Program-made: the position numbers and the translations under genes
From: Porphyra umbilicalis
Taxonomy: Eukaryota; Rhodophyta; Bangiophyceae; Bangiales; Bangiaceae
Direction: 5' to 3'
NCBI GenBank assembly: GCA_002049455.2
Contig: KV918938.1
Location: 1 to 64,000 of the forward strand
DNA length: 64,000 bases
The notes under the pieces: model-generated
What the model was told of the DNA's origin: nothing
Databases searched by the model: none
What the model saw: only the letters and a program-made list of their open reading frames with translations
Shown: positions 23,191 through 34,771 of the stretch, piece after piece
Layout of the letters: every line of letters begins with the position of its first letter
Position numbering within the stretch: the first letter of the stretch is position 1

Positions 23191-23815
23191 TGGGTAAAAT
23201 GGTACAATACAATAAACGTCTATCAGATGGCAATGAAAGCAAGGCACTAACGGCGATGGCACGTGACCCACGACAAGACCAGGTCACGCAGTCCCAGTGG
23301 GAGGGACGACACATCCGGATGAGGCTCGCCTTGCTCGCCCCACGTAGACAAAATCAAAACTACGCATCCACCGCACTCACAGTCGAGCCGCACACAGTAT
23401 GACCACGTAGAAATCCGGAAACCATACCCCGACGGGCCTTCTCCACAAACGCAGCACGCTCAGAGTCGTCCCCAGGTCCGAACGCAAATGATGCCAGGTT
23501 CTCGGCCAAGGCAGCCGCGCCGAGCTGCCGAAACTCGCTGTCGCGTTGGCCTGTGGCTGCCGATTCGGTGCTGCCTGACGCAGCAGGACCGACTGCGCCG
23601 ACGGCCTCTGGAATCGGAGAGGGGGGGAGCAGTGCCTCTCCGGCGTAGAGGGCCCGCCTGTAAATGGTTCAGCCACATACAAGAAACAGAAGAAAGGGTG
23701 AATAGAAAGAGCGCTGGCAACGGAAAGGAGGGTGAGAACGTCAGGTCACACCACAAGCAAACGAGGACACACACTTGAGCTGAATACCGCACGTACCGGC
23801 ACAGTGCAAGCACGC

Positions 23816-24996
23816 TCAAGCACGCCCTGAAAAAAATTGAACAACAACGCACACTCGGTTGGACGTGCTGGCCCCGCCCACGTTGCCGAGCCGGCCATCG
23901 ATCCTGGCAACCTGAGCGATCCGCTTCTCCGCCGCAGTCTGCGTCAAACGCTTGCGAACTGCTCGGCGCACGACTGTCGAGTGAGGGGCCTCCCCGCTCG
24001 ACGGCGACCCGAAATCGACGCCTGCTTGGCTCGCTCCGGCGAAAAGCAGCTCCACTTCACGCGGCATCCCGGCCGCCAAGCCACTAGCCAACGACGAGTG
24101 GTAGACAGCTCCAAGCGGGTTACGAACCATTGCGGCTCGAGCGTTCGGACCCGATAGCGCCGTCGTTGCTCGAGCCATTATCGCTCCACGAGCCACATCT
24201 GGCTGCTCGGCGACGTCAGATCGTAGAGCATCCCGACGCCGAGCCACTTGGGCTTGCGCTTCATCGGCGGCGACCGTCGCCGACCGAAAATCAGCGGCCG
24301 CAACTTGCTTGAGGTGGGCATCCGTAGTTTTCGCACACACCATCGATGCCACGTTTCACTGGACGCCCTTCTTCCGGCGCACCGAGAGCTTGCTTGTGGG
24401 GGTAAAGGAAAGATCAAACGCCTTCGACAGCGAAAGAGTGTGGGGAAGGTGGCCTTTTTGCAGACACAAATGGCAACTACGAAGCCACGGAGACACAGAC
24501 AAATGAAAATTGATCAAGCTCGTGGTCAGAATATTGCAAGGTCGAGCAGGCCGGCAAACAGATCTCTGGACGATGACAACAGAAGGAGAACATCCCAAAC
24601 TCACTGTTTACTAAGGGCGCAACGCTTTACCCTTGCAGCCGAACACGTGCACGCCTGCGTCCGAAACGGAGCCGGCACGTTCGGGCTCGCCGTGCACTCA
24701 CGCACGTTCGCCTCACACGTGCCGAATTTGTGGGCATCGTCGACAAATCGCCGGCGGTAGCCGCAAATAGAGCAAGCGTTAGCCGGCGCGGCGTCACCCT
24801 CGGCCACATCATCGTCAGGTTGATTGGCGACATGCCCACCCTTGTCCGACGTCTCGGGACAGGTCCCGGCAGCCAGATCAGGTGAACCGGTCCGGGTGTC
24901 CTCCTCTTCCGACGATGACGAACGCGTGCCGGCAGCGAGCCCGGCCGCCTCCCTAGCGGCCGTCAAAATCGGTTGGATGTCGCTGCTGGATGACAT
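23816..24996 (-). pseudogene. Cysteine-rich partner gene of the IS630-like element, copy 2 (two exons, one nonsense codon)
   Basis: Exon 1 (24996-24605) begins MSSSSDIQPIL and carries CSICGY and CTCSAARVKRC. Intron 24604-24477 (128 bp) has donor GTGAGT and acceptor TTCGTAG. Exon 2 (from 24476) completes CHLCLQKGHLPHT, a CX2CX4H knuckle, followed by basic and Ala-rich helical regions ending at 23816. A TGA at 24356-24358 replaces the Trp codon of copy 1. Intron position, phase and both splice sites are conserved between copies even though the sequences have diverged, which argues that the gene was selected. Product function is unknown. Confidence 0.72.
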
Positions 24997-26339
24997 GGCG
25001 GGCGTGCGATTGGTCGGGGAGGGAGAGGGTCGGAGGAGAAAGGAGGATAGGTTGGGGGGGGGGGGGGGGGCTCAGCATTGGCAACGTGACGAGCGGATCT
25101 GTCGACAGAAAGAGATTGACGAGAGGAAGGCGAATCATGCGCCAATTGAGACGTGGGGCAAGACCCTCTTGAGTGCGCAAATGACTGGACATGAATGATG
25201 GGCAGATGAAGCGTGCACAGCCGAGCTCAGTCGTCAGCCACCAGATGGTGTGGGGCGTGCCAGTGGCGTGCGACCGACGGACGCGTGAAATCGGTCACAT
25301 TTTCCCAGATCATCGCCCGCAGCCTGTTCGCTGAATTCCGTCGGTGCTCGTCACTTCACTGGCCGTAACAACGGTCCGAGAAGACACTTACATCGCATGC
25401 TAAGATGCAATAACGCTTCTCAGAAAGCGCCCTGTTGTCTTGCTAAATGGGACGACGAGGCGACGAATCATGCAAGGCTCCACGAGAAAACGGCAGTCAC
25501 GAGATTAATGTGTCGGTCTCTCATGACAGCCTCGCCTGCATCTTGCTGGAGACCACTGTGGGATACAAAATGGACCGCAGAGGCTTGCAGGGACCGTGAC
25601 CTTGAAACATCGGCCACGTTGTCTTTCTGTCTCTGAAGAAACTTGAAATTCTATGAGTTTCAACTGTTGGATCCGATGACTGTTGCATTCCGTGACTGAG
25701 GGAGTTTTTGGAGAACGGCTGTGCGTGGTGTGCGTTACGTTTGGCCTGGTGCGGATCGGAGTTTTCAAAGCGCCCCATTCACGTGATCCTATTGGCTGAG
25801 GTCTGCTCAAAGTATGCGACGTTGCTTCGAAGCATCGCCTCGAGCCATGCCACGGACATGATCTGGAGCGAAAGAACTGTGCGGGGAGCCGCCGTCCGCA
25901 GCGGGCTGATGCTCGCGGCTGGTGCCTCCCGCGTCCTGATGTTTGCGGTAGGTCCCTTCTCTGGTGTGTCTGCATGGACTGTGTATAGTTGTTTTGGACA
26001 ACTGCGTCTTGTCTCATGGAGGAGGCAGCGGTATGGATGCGTGAGCAAGTTCTTCCTGCGGCTGCGTGGAGACGTGGCAGTCGGATCGAGAGGAATTTAT
26101 TGCGTCGCATGCACACATCGTCACTACGCATTGATAGTTTCGTCGGAACGGCGGCAGTTGGTGTCGCACTGGGGGTGTGGGTCTGGACTTTGGACAGAAG
26201 TTCTGTGGATCTCATCGAGTGCTGTTGAAACTGGGGGCGCTCACAGGCCGTTCTGGCCCGCCTGCGCGCTGCACTCATGGTCAAACCTGGTGTGTGTGCA
26301 CCTTTCGAATGGAAGATGTCGCAGTCTCGTTTTAGTTTT

Positions 26340-28164
26340 CTACGGCGGCGGGTGCGGGCGACGCGGGGCGGTCGGTTATGGGGGGAGGCAGCGTGCGCAC
26401 CCTGGCGTGGGGGCTGGGCTGGTGGCGTCGCCGCCGCCCGGCGCGGCGACCGAGGCCTTCGCGATGCGGTCATTGGCGAAACACCGCGCTGGTGGCGCGG
26501 CCGTCAAGGCGCACTCTCGTCCCCCCTCGTCGGTGGCGGTCTTCGGCGGCGGGATGGTCACCCAGCCGATCGGCGTCGCCGCCGCCCCTGTCGCCGCCGC
26601 GAAAGCGGCTGGGCTGTCATGTTGGGCGGTCGATGCGGCCGCCGCGACGGCGGCGCAATGCCGCTCCGCGGTGACGGTGGCGCCCGGCGTTGTCCTGCCG
26701 CCGGCGTCGACGCGGGGGCGCTGACGTTCGTGCGTCGGGCGGCGCCGGTCGGCAAGGGCCAAGCGTTGTTGGCGGGCGGGGGGGTGGGGGGGGGGGGCCG
26801 CGGACGTCGACCGCGCAGCGGAGCTGGTGGGGCTGCCGGAGGGGGCCGCAGTCGCCGCGGCGGACGCGGCCCAGGGCGGCGCCACTGGGGGCGTCGGGGA
26901 GAGAACCACGACAACGACGATGACCTGGCGGTGGCCGTCCCGCCGACGCCGCTGGGGGGGGTTTCACCCGCCGATGGGGGTGGGAGGGGGGGGCAAGACG
27001 GCCGCGATGGCGCCTAGGGGTCCATTGGGGGAGGGTTGGGGGCAGGGGGGGTCGAGGGGGCGCCTAGCGGGGGGGTGGATGCCAGCCAAGCGCAGTGGCC
27101 GTGGGGAGGGCGGCGCGCGACAAACGGCGGCGGAATACGCACGGCGGCAAGGGCGAGAGGGGGGTTAGAAGCCACCGCTGGGGTGACCGAGGAGGCTCGC
27201 CAGCGGACCGTCGGGTCGCGCGCCACCGCGGGTGCTTCCACTCGGCACCGCGTGGGTGGCGCCCTCCCCGCCGCGCAATCAACCTGCTCTTCACGATCGC
27301 CTAGCCGGCCGCCGCGCGGCTGCCGGCCGCCACGCTCGACGCGGTGGGGGCAGGCGGCATCGCGTGCCCCGCTGCCCGCGGGCCGCTGCGCGCGGCCGCC
27401 GCTACCGCCACGGCGGTGCCGGGGACCCCCCTCGCCGTCGCCGCCGCCAAGTCGCCCCCCCACGCGGCCGTCCCCCGCGCAACGTACCGGTCCGCGTCGG
27501 CAGTGGTTCTGTCGACCGCCAGCCCCGACGCGGCCGCGGGGGGGGTGGGCGCCACCGCCGTCGCCGCGGGGCGGTTGTTGGACATTTGCGCGGCGGCGGT
27601 GGGGTCGTCGGCGGTGGCGCGGATGGCGCGGGGGGCGGCGGCGGCGACCGAGGACTCCCCCCCGCCGTCTGGGGCGGAGGGGGGGGGGACGGCAACTCCA
27701 CGTTGCGGCGGGTGGCTGGAACTCCTCCCCAGCCGACCGCCTGGTAGCGGTGCGGGCGGCGCTGCCGCTGCCGCCGGCGGTCACCGGCGTCGGCCTCTTC
27801 CCCCGCTGCGACTTGCTCTACGCGTGGCGGGTGACGGCGGGGGAGCCGACGCGGCTCAACCGACTGCGGCTGCCGGTACTTGGTCGACGCGGCACCGGTC
27901 GTGTACGGGCTGCCGTGGGTGCGCCGCTGAGGGGGGGGAACGCCGCCGGCAGTGGCGCCCGCCACGGCGGCGGCGGCGACCGCAGAGGCGGACGCGGTGG
28001 AGACGGCCAACGCTGACGCCGACGCCGACGCCGACGTCGGTGGCAGAGGTGGAGGCAGCGGAGGTGGCGGCGCCCGCTGCGACGGGGACGCCCGCGGCGC
28101 CTCAGCGGGCGCAACCGCCGCTGGTGGCGGCGACGCCGCAGCGGCGGGCGGCGGCAGCGTCCGT

Positions 28165-28198
<34 letters not shown>

Positions 28199-28340
28199 AT
28201 GGCGTCGGCGGCGGCGGCGGCGGCTGCGGCGGCGGCTGCGGCGGCGGCTGCGGCGGCGGCGACGCCGGCTGACAGGGCAGTGGTCAAGGGGCGGCAGCCG
28301 ATGCGCTCTTGCACCGCGCGGTCGCTGCGGCTGACGTGAG
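26340..28340 (-). other. Ala/Pro/Arg-rich low-complexity block B, inverted relative to block A
   Basis: Minus-strand frames here resemble plus-strand frames of 19.3-21.3 kb in matching order: a Ser/Ala-rich helix then THGSPYTTGAASTKY (about 27.87-28.05 kb), an AARSTS...TAERHCAAVAAAAS region (about 26.6-26.85 kb) and a PPPKTATDEGG...GRECAL region (about 26.45-26.55 kb). Homopolymer and triplet runs are dense and the frame changes repeatedly. It could be a decayed member of an Ala-rich gene family; no domain is recognised. Confidence 0.35.
28140..28262. repeat. GGC/GCC trinucleotide-rich microsatellite
   Basis: Dense GGC and GGCTGC repeats, translating as poly-Gly or poly-Ala depending on the strand. 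Confidence 0.8.
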
Positions 28341-28349
28341 CGGCGGAGG

Positions 28350-29430
28350 GTCGGGGGGAGTGCGTGGCCGACGGGTGGGACGGGCGTGTCGGCGCGCGGC
28401 GGGTCATATGTTCTTTCGTGCTCTTTTCGCCCTAAGCGTACTCCCGAGGCTGTTCGTTGCGCTTCGCGCCTTCTTTAATGTGCTGTTCTTCCCATAACGC
28501 TTGATGAAAGTACGCCACTTGCACTTGCCGCGGCGGTGCTCGCAGCGCACCATTGGCGTTTGGATGAGCCCCCCCCTCAAACACAGCAGATGCCAACTCA
28601 TGCAGTTCCGCTACATACCCCTGACGCTAAGCGCGGAGCATTCGCGTTACGCCCACCCAGCGTGGCCAGGGCCAAGACGGCGGACGCGGGCCGCGCTGCC
28701 ACCCCCCGCCGGTGCCGTCGCAGAAAGCGCTAAAGGTGAAGGAGTGCAGGCGTCCCGTTCTCTGTCAGGGGCGAGAATAGCCGCCGCCACCCACGTAGAG
28801 GTTATCTGTCCGGCGAGAGCAGGCAGACATGCATTCCTTCCTCTCGACGAGCACCTCCAATTCACGTGCTGAAGGAGGTACGTGACATCTGCCCTACTTA
28901 TCCTACGGGGCGGGTGTGACATCTTTCCAGATGGAGGCGGGCATCTCAGCCCCTCGTTAGCTAACAGTTGTTAGCGCCACTGCGTAAAAAGAAAAAAGGA
29001 AAAGGCGCCGCTGCCCCCCTCGCTACAACGCCGGTCTGCCCCTCACCCCATCCAGCTCTACCTCCCCGCCTCATGAGTGTCGAGGAGAATCCCCGCGACA
29101 GGCAGCGGCGGGAGGCGGCAAACGCGCGCGCCCGACCTAAGCGGCGCGGCCAACGTCGCCTGCTGGGTCGCCCTCCGCGCCATCACCGATGGCAGCACGG
29201 ACTCCGCCTGCACGGCAGACAGGGTGCTACCCGCAGCTTCCCTGGCTACCTCCCGTACCCTCAGGTTCTGGTGTCAGGGGACGCGTGCATCCGATGTTTG
29301 GCGGATGCGGTACAGAGGCCGATAGATCCGCGTCCGCCGTCCTTCTTGCCGGCATTGCCCTCGGCGTCGTCCGCGTCGTCCTTGTCCGCCTCGCCCGCCC
29401 CGTCCGCCTTGGCGACCTTTGGCGCCATTT
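28350..29430. other. No confident gene
   Basis: A plus-strand ATG at 29073 opens a basic, Arg-rich frame, and another phase gives an Ala/Thr/Ser-rich stretch. Neither has a recognisable domain. The interval lies downstream of the kinase-like gene. Confidence 0.35.
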
Positions 29431-30567
29431 TTACGGGGCACCGTAGCCATCACCTCTCGCGGCCTCCGATTTGCGGTCCGTCCCGTCATCTCGTACGCCG
29501 ACGACGGCATCGCCGTCAGCGGGTGCTACCAGTGTGGTCAAACCAACGGCAGCGGCGCCCGCCGCGGCGACGTCCTTCCCGTACTGCTTGGCTGGATGCT
29601 CCTCCTTTTCAAGCACTGCAACTGTGTCCTCCGCGGCGGCCGCCGCGGTAGCCGCCATTGCTGCTGCGGGGGCGACAATGCTGCCGCTGGACGCCACCCC
29701 CCCCCCTCCGTTGGCCGCCCCGCCGTCCAGGGAGGCGGCGGAGACCGCCGCGCGCACGCGCGTCTTCAAGAGGTCGAACGCCCTGTCGTTGTTGTCCATG
29801 CTGCTGATTGTCGCGTCGTCGTTGCCCCACCCAAAAGTAGCGCCCTTTCCGAGCGTCTCGCCTTCGGGTAGGCACGAGTCGAAGTCGATCAGTACTGCCG
29901 TGTCGTCCTTCCGAACCATGATGTTGCCCGTCTTGACGTCATTGTGGCAGTACTTCTTGGAGTGGAGGTGGTTCAACGCGCTGTTGATCTCCTCCATGCA
30001 CTTGTCGACCTGGAACGGGCGCGTCTTATCCAACATTCGCTCGCTCAGGTCCATCTCGAGTTCTTCGAGCAACAGACCGACAATCAAGCCGTCCTTCACG
30101 ACGCAGCCGTGGTAGGTGACAATGGTGTCATGCGGTTCAACCTGGAGCATCTCCAGCGCACGCGCCTCCGTCTCCACGCAGGACCGGGCTATGCCGCGGG
30201 AAACTTCATCTCCGTAACCGCCCAGCGACGGCTGCTTGAAGAAGACATTATGGGCGCACTCCTGGTCCGCAGTGGTGAAGCCAGTCGGAAACTCAGGGAA
30301 GGCGAGGGCGGGGTCTATCTTTAACGGCGGGCCGTTCATCGCGCCTTCAGCAGCCATGTTGTCCACCCCTTCCACGATCTCGTGCAACTCGGCGCTGGTG
30401 AGGTCCTGGATCTGAACATTCTCAAGCGAGGTGCGCAGGTAGAAGAGAGATCCAGTTGCCCAGTAGACGATGGCCGTGTACAAGTAATCCCCGCCCCTCG
30501 GGTTGTTACCCACCCACTGGTACTTGTGCAGAACGTTCTCCACGGCCCAGTCTGAGGGTGACGTCAT
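29431..30567 (-). CDS. Protein-kinase-like gene with Ala-rich C-terminal tail
   Basis: 378 residues from a true ATG at 30567 to TAA at 29431, single exon. Residues 1-100 are specific to this protein. The kinase-like fold follows: a candidate ATP-binding Lys111 (NVFFKQ), a candidate helix-C Glu near residue 132-134, an HRD-type catalytic loop CHNDVKTGNIMV (His208, Asp210, Lys212, Asn215) and a metal-binding motif written DFD (Asp228-Phe229-Asp230) instead of DFG. The recognisable domain is short: after residue 250 the C-lobe is replaced by an Ala/Gly-rich tail of about 110 residues. It might phosphorylate proteins or be a divergent small-substrate kinase. It is the clearest non-transposon gene in the window, though multicopy kinase-like genes can also be element cargo. 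A splice to a downstream exon cannot be excluded. Confidence 0.7.
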   Translation of the reverse strand: MTSPSDWAVENVLHKYQWVGNNPRGGDYLYTAIVYWATGSLFYLRTSLENVQIQDLTSAELHEIVEGVDNMAAEGAMNGPPLKIDPALAFPEFPTGFTTADQECAHNVFFKQPSLGGYGDEVSRGIARSCVETEARALEMLQVEPHDTIVTYHGCVVKDGLIVGLLLEELEMDLSERMLDKTRPFQVDKCMEEINSALNHLHSKKYCHNDVKTGNIMVRKDDTAVLIDFDSCLPEGETLGKGATFGWGNDDATISSMDNNDRAFDLLKTRVRAAVSAASLDGGAANGGGGVASSGSIVAPAAAMAATAAAAAEDTVAVLEKEEHPAKQYGKDVAAAGAAAVGLTTLVAPADGDAVVGVRDDGTDRKSEAARGDGYGAP

Positions 30568-33300
30568 AGCGCACCACTACGACGACCACAAAAAAGTAGC
30601 GAGCTGCAGTCTGCACCCACGCCCCGGTCGCTGTCGGGCGAGAGAAGCACGCAAGGAGCCCGCTGGAGAAATAAGACGCGCAGACATAAGGAGACCGCAA
30701 CAACACGGCAACGAACAGACGCTCACATGAACGGGAAGGGCAAAGATGCAGGTGCTAAAGTCAGTCACATACGCCAAACACGGACAGATAGTGGTGTAGC
30801 ACTACCAGCGCACATACGACGTACCCAGCACAGCCGTTGTACTTGTGCCCAGCAACACAAAGCCACGGTAGCAGATACACAGCAGCAAAAAAAGAACGCA
30901 TCGTGAGAGCCCGCCACACCACAGGCAGCAGAATCAGCCACACAAAGTAGCAGGGTCCCCCTACGCGGCGCGCGGAGCAATGAAGGGCGACGCAAAACGG
31001 ACCGTCACCGTCTAGCAGGTTGGAAACGCGTACTAGCAAGCAGGAGAAGCCGTTCTACGGATGGTGGAATATGGGAAGGTCACAACCTACGCAACGAGAG
31101 TAGAAGCCAGCCCAGAAAGAAACACAACGTGGGAATGTAAGGTTAGGTAGCGCATGAGGCAACAAATGTTTCATGTTTCGTCGGCTATAGGTGACGCATC
31201 TCCCGACCGGCACTGCGCCCTCCTCCGTCAGGCCGACGCAACGCAACAGTGCGCTCCACTCGTCTGTGGCCATGAGCACCGGCCCTTGATAGCATACCTA
31301 TCCACATGCAAAGAGCCCAACAGCTGCAGGGTACGTCAAGATGGCTGCCAGGGATTTCAACAGCAGCAGCTGCTGCTGAACCATATCCAGGTACCGCCGC
31401 GGTCCAGGATGGTTGACGCTCCGCTTGCTGTCGCTGAAAGCCTGGATTCTGGAGACCTCCGACGACCGGCAAGCACTCGGAACCGTGAAGATGACAGCAG
31501 TGTTGGCAGAGGTGTGAAGTGATTTCCCTGGCCTGTAGACCAAACCCAACAACGTCTTCCCTAAGTCCTAATGTGTATACGTGTCAGAAACGTGTCTCCC
31601 GAGTGCTCCACGTGGCTCGATATAGGCTCTTGGGGTTTGGGGGGGTCGTATCTCGAAAAAAACGACCCACGATGACACGTGGGCTACAAGAGATCGAGGG
31701 TGGGGCTACAAGAGATCGTGGGGGCTCCCTGGGGAGGTGTTGGGGGGGGGGGGGGGATTCGAGGGGGGTGCTGGGGAAGGGGTTGGGGGGGGGTTGGAGG
31801 CCGGGTTGGGGGGGGGTTTGGTGGGGGGTCGGGGGGAGCTGAGCGGCGTGCTAGGGGGGCTCGGGGGCGCAAATGGGCATTGTGGGCGGGTCGTCAATTT
31901 CGACGCACACTGGCCTGACAATTGCAGAGGAGCTGACGTGGCCGATACCATCGCCCCACCAGTGCTGTGTCAGTGCCGCACCGCACCCCACTCCTCGGCT
32001 ACCGCGGCCGTCCCTGCCCTTCTCCCCACTGACAGCGCGTCGCCACTTCAAGTGTTTCTCGTTTTGTGTGTTTTCCTGCCTAGCCGCCCGCCCGGCCGCT
32101 GCCGACGTGTCATCTGCCAAGGAGGTCCTGCTGGACAAGAAGAGACGCGCGAAGATAGAATTCCCGTATTGTTTCCAGCTGGTCAGAAAGAACAGAGTAC
32201 AGTATGGGAGACCGGCCGCAGTGCTGTTTCCAACAAAAAGCAATGGGAATCGCTTTAGGCAGGAACAGAAGGCACATTCGGTATCCACAAGATGGGGCAC
32301 GGCCAGAAAAACGCACGTGATCCATTGGACTGGCAAGTGATGGCACTGCTTTGACGAACAATCCGGGACACTCCAGCAATGCGCTCCTAGTTTATTCTCG
32401 ATGGCACGCGCACAGCGGTGGTCCGGTCCACCGGAGCAATCCACAGCAGGTGGCGAAATACATCCCCCATGGCTGGCTACGGCCGCAACGGCGGGCACGA
32501 CAAGGGGGACCTCATGCTACTTCCACTCACGTGTGTACCCCACCTAGGTCTTTCCCCCATTGTGCAAACGTATGAGCTATCACTTGCTCGTATACGAGGA
32601 TCGGGAGGGGGGGGCTGTGAGACCATGGCGGCGTGCGGGCAGTGACCCTTGTCTCGGATTGACGGGGCTCATTGGAAGATCCTGCGCCAGAGGTTGTAGC
32701 TAATCGGCCGAAAAGCGACCATCAGCAGACAATCAGACACTGTTCAGATGACAGCTTTCACTGGACGTATGTTACTGAAGTCTCGTGGCACGGTCACTGC
32801 CTCGGGAGCCGTGTCGGTCAGGCGTCAAGCGTTCTGAGGCCTCTCAATGGTAGTTGCACGCAAGGAGCTGCGGTTGTGTCGTGCTGTACTCAGGCTGCAC
32901 ATCGTCTCGACGTTGAATAGATAACTTTTGACCACTGGACCTGATTAGAGTATTCGACAAGATTCACTCAGACCAACTGCGTTTCAAGCTCACATCGGTC
33001 GCGGGGCACGCGTGAAGGGCAGCAGGTAGGGTGTCATATGAGCATGAAGGTGCCCTTGTGGTACTATTCTGTGCACACCGACGTGACCAGGGATTGTCCT
33101 CCATCCTACTTGAGCTCTTCGGTTGATTGTGACGTGGTGTTCTTTTTGGGTCGGACGTCTGCTAAAACGCGGTGGATGCCATGGACTTGCCGAACGGGCA
33201 AGGGCAACACGTCTTGGGACAGTAGGGTGTCAAAAATAAAAGTCGTGCGGCCCTTGACTTCATCTTTTCCTCTGGATAAAGTGACGTCCCTGATCACGCC
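30568..33300. other. No recognisable gene; includes a G-rich stretch
   Basis: Upstream of the kinase-like gene. Frames are short and overlapping. Apart from the G-rich stretch listed separately I see no repeat, RNA gene or element end. Confidence 0.45.
31734..31868 (+). repeat. G-rich tract with many G-runs (potential G-quadruplexes)
   Basis: About 130 bp made largely of runs of 4 to 14 G separated by short spacers on the plus strand, far more than four G-tracts. Confidence 0.8.
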
Positions 33301-33480
33301 TATACAGTCAGAATGGACTGAAACTCACACCAACATGCTGTTTTGTACCGATATGTATCCAGCAACAGTGCTTTTCCGCACATGCGAGCATTGCGTGAGA
33401 GCCGCTGCCGCGGCGTGGCTGCAGTGCCCGCCGCGGGGCCGGCCGGCACCATCCCACCGGCGGCCCTGCCAGCGGCGGCG

Positions 33481-33534
33481 CCCCCCCCACCGCCCCCACC
33501 GCCGCCGCCGCCGCCGCCGCCGCCACCCCCGTGG
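33481..33534. repeat. CCG trinucleotide repeat
   Basis: Near-perfect CCG/CCC run giving poly-Pro on plus and poly-Gly on minus. Confidence 0.85.
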
Positions 33535-33604
33535 CCGCCGACCGTCGATGAGCGGCGGCCGGAGCGGCCGCCCGCCCCTGCCCCCGCCCCCGCCGCGGAG
33601 CGGG

Positions 33605-34771
33605 TCACGACGGAGCCGCTCGCCAAAAAGACGGCCGGTTCAGGAGCGCTCCCCCCCCCCGCCCGCCGCCCGTCGCCGCACTCGCCACCGCCGTCGTGGC
33701 GGCGGCGGCGCCGCCAAACCAGCCCCGCCGCGCCGGTGGCACCGGCGTTGAGGCCGTGGCGGCGGCCGCAGCGGCGGCGGCCGCGGCGGCGGCCGCCGCC
33801 GCCGCAGGCGGCCCCACCCCGGGCGCCGCCGCCTCGGCGTCGAGGCGCAGCACCGTCACGTCTGCCGCTGCGTCGGCGGGGAGGCGGGCCACGAGCGCCA
33901 GCGGGTGCACCCCCGTCGGCGTCACGAGGGGCGGCGGCGGCGGCCGCCCCGCGGCGGCGGCGACCGCCCCCACCGGCGACGTGGCCGCCGCCGCCTTGGC
34001 GTCGGCGGCCCCGTCGGGGGGCTCCCCGCCGCCGCCCTTGGCCGAGGCGCCCCGCTTGGCGTCTGACGCCGCAAAGCGGCTCGACTCGCGAGACGCGCGC
34101 CAGCCGCCGCGCTCGGAGGGGGCGGCCTTTGCGTCGGCGTCGCCCCCGCCGCGGTCCCGCTGCCGCTTCCGCCCGCGCCCCCGATCCCGCTCCCGGTCGC
34201 CCGCGCCCGCAGAGCCGCAGAGGCGCCCGAGCGGCAGCGACACGGACCACGTGCGGCGGCGGCTATTTCCGGGCTTGTCCGTCCCGGGCGGCAGCAGCTG
34301 CCGCAACGCCGACCGCGCGCGCTTCCCAGACGTGCGCGGGGGGGGCTGCAGCGCGCGGGGGGCGGGCGGCGTCCGCTCCGCCCGCCCGGGCAGCGGCGAG
34401 CGCTGGCCACCGCCAGGAGCGCCGCCGCCACGACCTTGGCCGCCGGCGACCGCTGCGTCGGCAGCGCCGCGTCGGCCGTCGCCGACGCGCTGGCGGCGGC
34501 CGCGGCGGTGGCGGCGGCAGCGGCGGCGGTCGCGGCGGCGGCGGCGGCGGACGCGCGCCCCGCCCGCTCGGCTGTCGACACGGCCGCCGACGGCGCCTCG
34601 TCCCCGTGCGCTTCGGCCGCGGCGCGCGCAGCCGCGGCCACCATGACGGCCGCCTGGGCTGCCGGCGGGGCGGCGCCAGCGGCGCGGTCGCTCATGGGCA
34701 TGCCGGCAGCGGTAGACCGGCAGCCGGCACCCAGTATAGGCGCCGCCGTTCGCTGCCCCCCGCCCCGCCAC
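33605..34771 (-). CDS. Low-complexity Ala/Arg/Gly-rich open frame, uncertain
   Basis: 388 codons open on the minus strand. One segment reads like an RS/RD-type basic region (DRERDRGRGRKRQRDRGG), another like a folded stretch (VHPLALVARLPADAAADVTVLRLDAE), followed by poly-Ala. A neighbouring minus frame with an ATG at 34706 gives an Ala-rich start, so a frame change or intron near 34.4 kb may join them. The plus strand is open too over 33343-34800. In DNA this GC-rich open frames are expected by chance. Confidence 0.25.
   Translation of the reverse strand: MAGRGAANGGAYTGCRLPVYRCRHAHERPRRWRRPAGSPGGRHGGRGCARRGRSARGRGAVGGRVDSRAGGARVRRRRRRDRRRCRRHRRGRRQRVGDGRRGAADAAVAGGQGRGGGAPGGGQRSPLPGRAERTPPAPRALQPPPRTSGKRARSALRQLLPPGTDKPGNSRRRTWSVSLPLGRLCGSAGAGDRERDRGRGRKRQRDRGGGDADAKAAPSERGGWRASRESSRFAASDAKRGASAKGGGGEPPDGAADAKAAAATSPVGAVAAAAGRPPPPPLVTPTGVHPLALVARLPADAAADVTVLRLDAEAAAPGVGPPAAAAAAAAAAAAAAAATASTPVPPARRGWFGGAAAATTAVASAATGGGRGGGALLNRPSFWRAAPS

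Larger units (their letters stand above)
21815..25721 (+). mobile_element. IS630/Tc1-like two-gene DNA transposon, copy 2
   Basis: About 3.9 kb defined by alignment with copy 1. It holds an intact plus-strand transposase and a convergent minus-strand Cys-rich gene, with about 625 bp between their stop codons. A poly-G run (near 25054) sits in the leader of the second gene in both copies. Terminal inverted repeats were not resolved, so the ends are approximate. Confidence 0.78.

Noticed and set aside
27036-28016. Several 250-330 codon frames on both strands of the 27-28 kb block
   Set aside because: Mutually overlapping shadow frames of low-complexity DNA; treated as one block rather than as genes.
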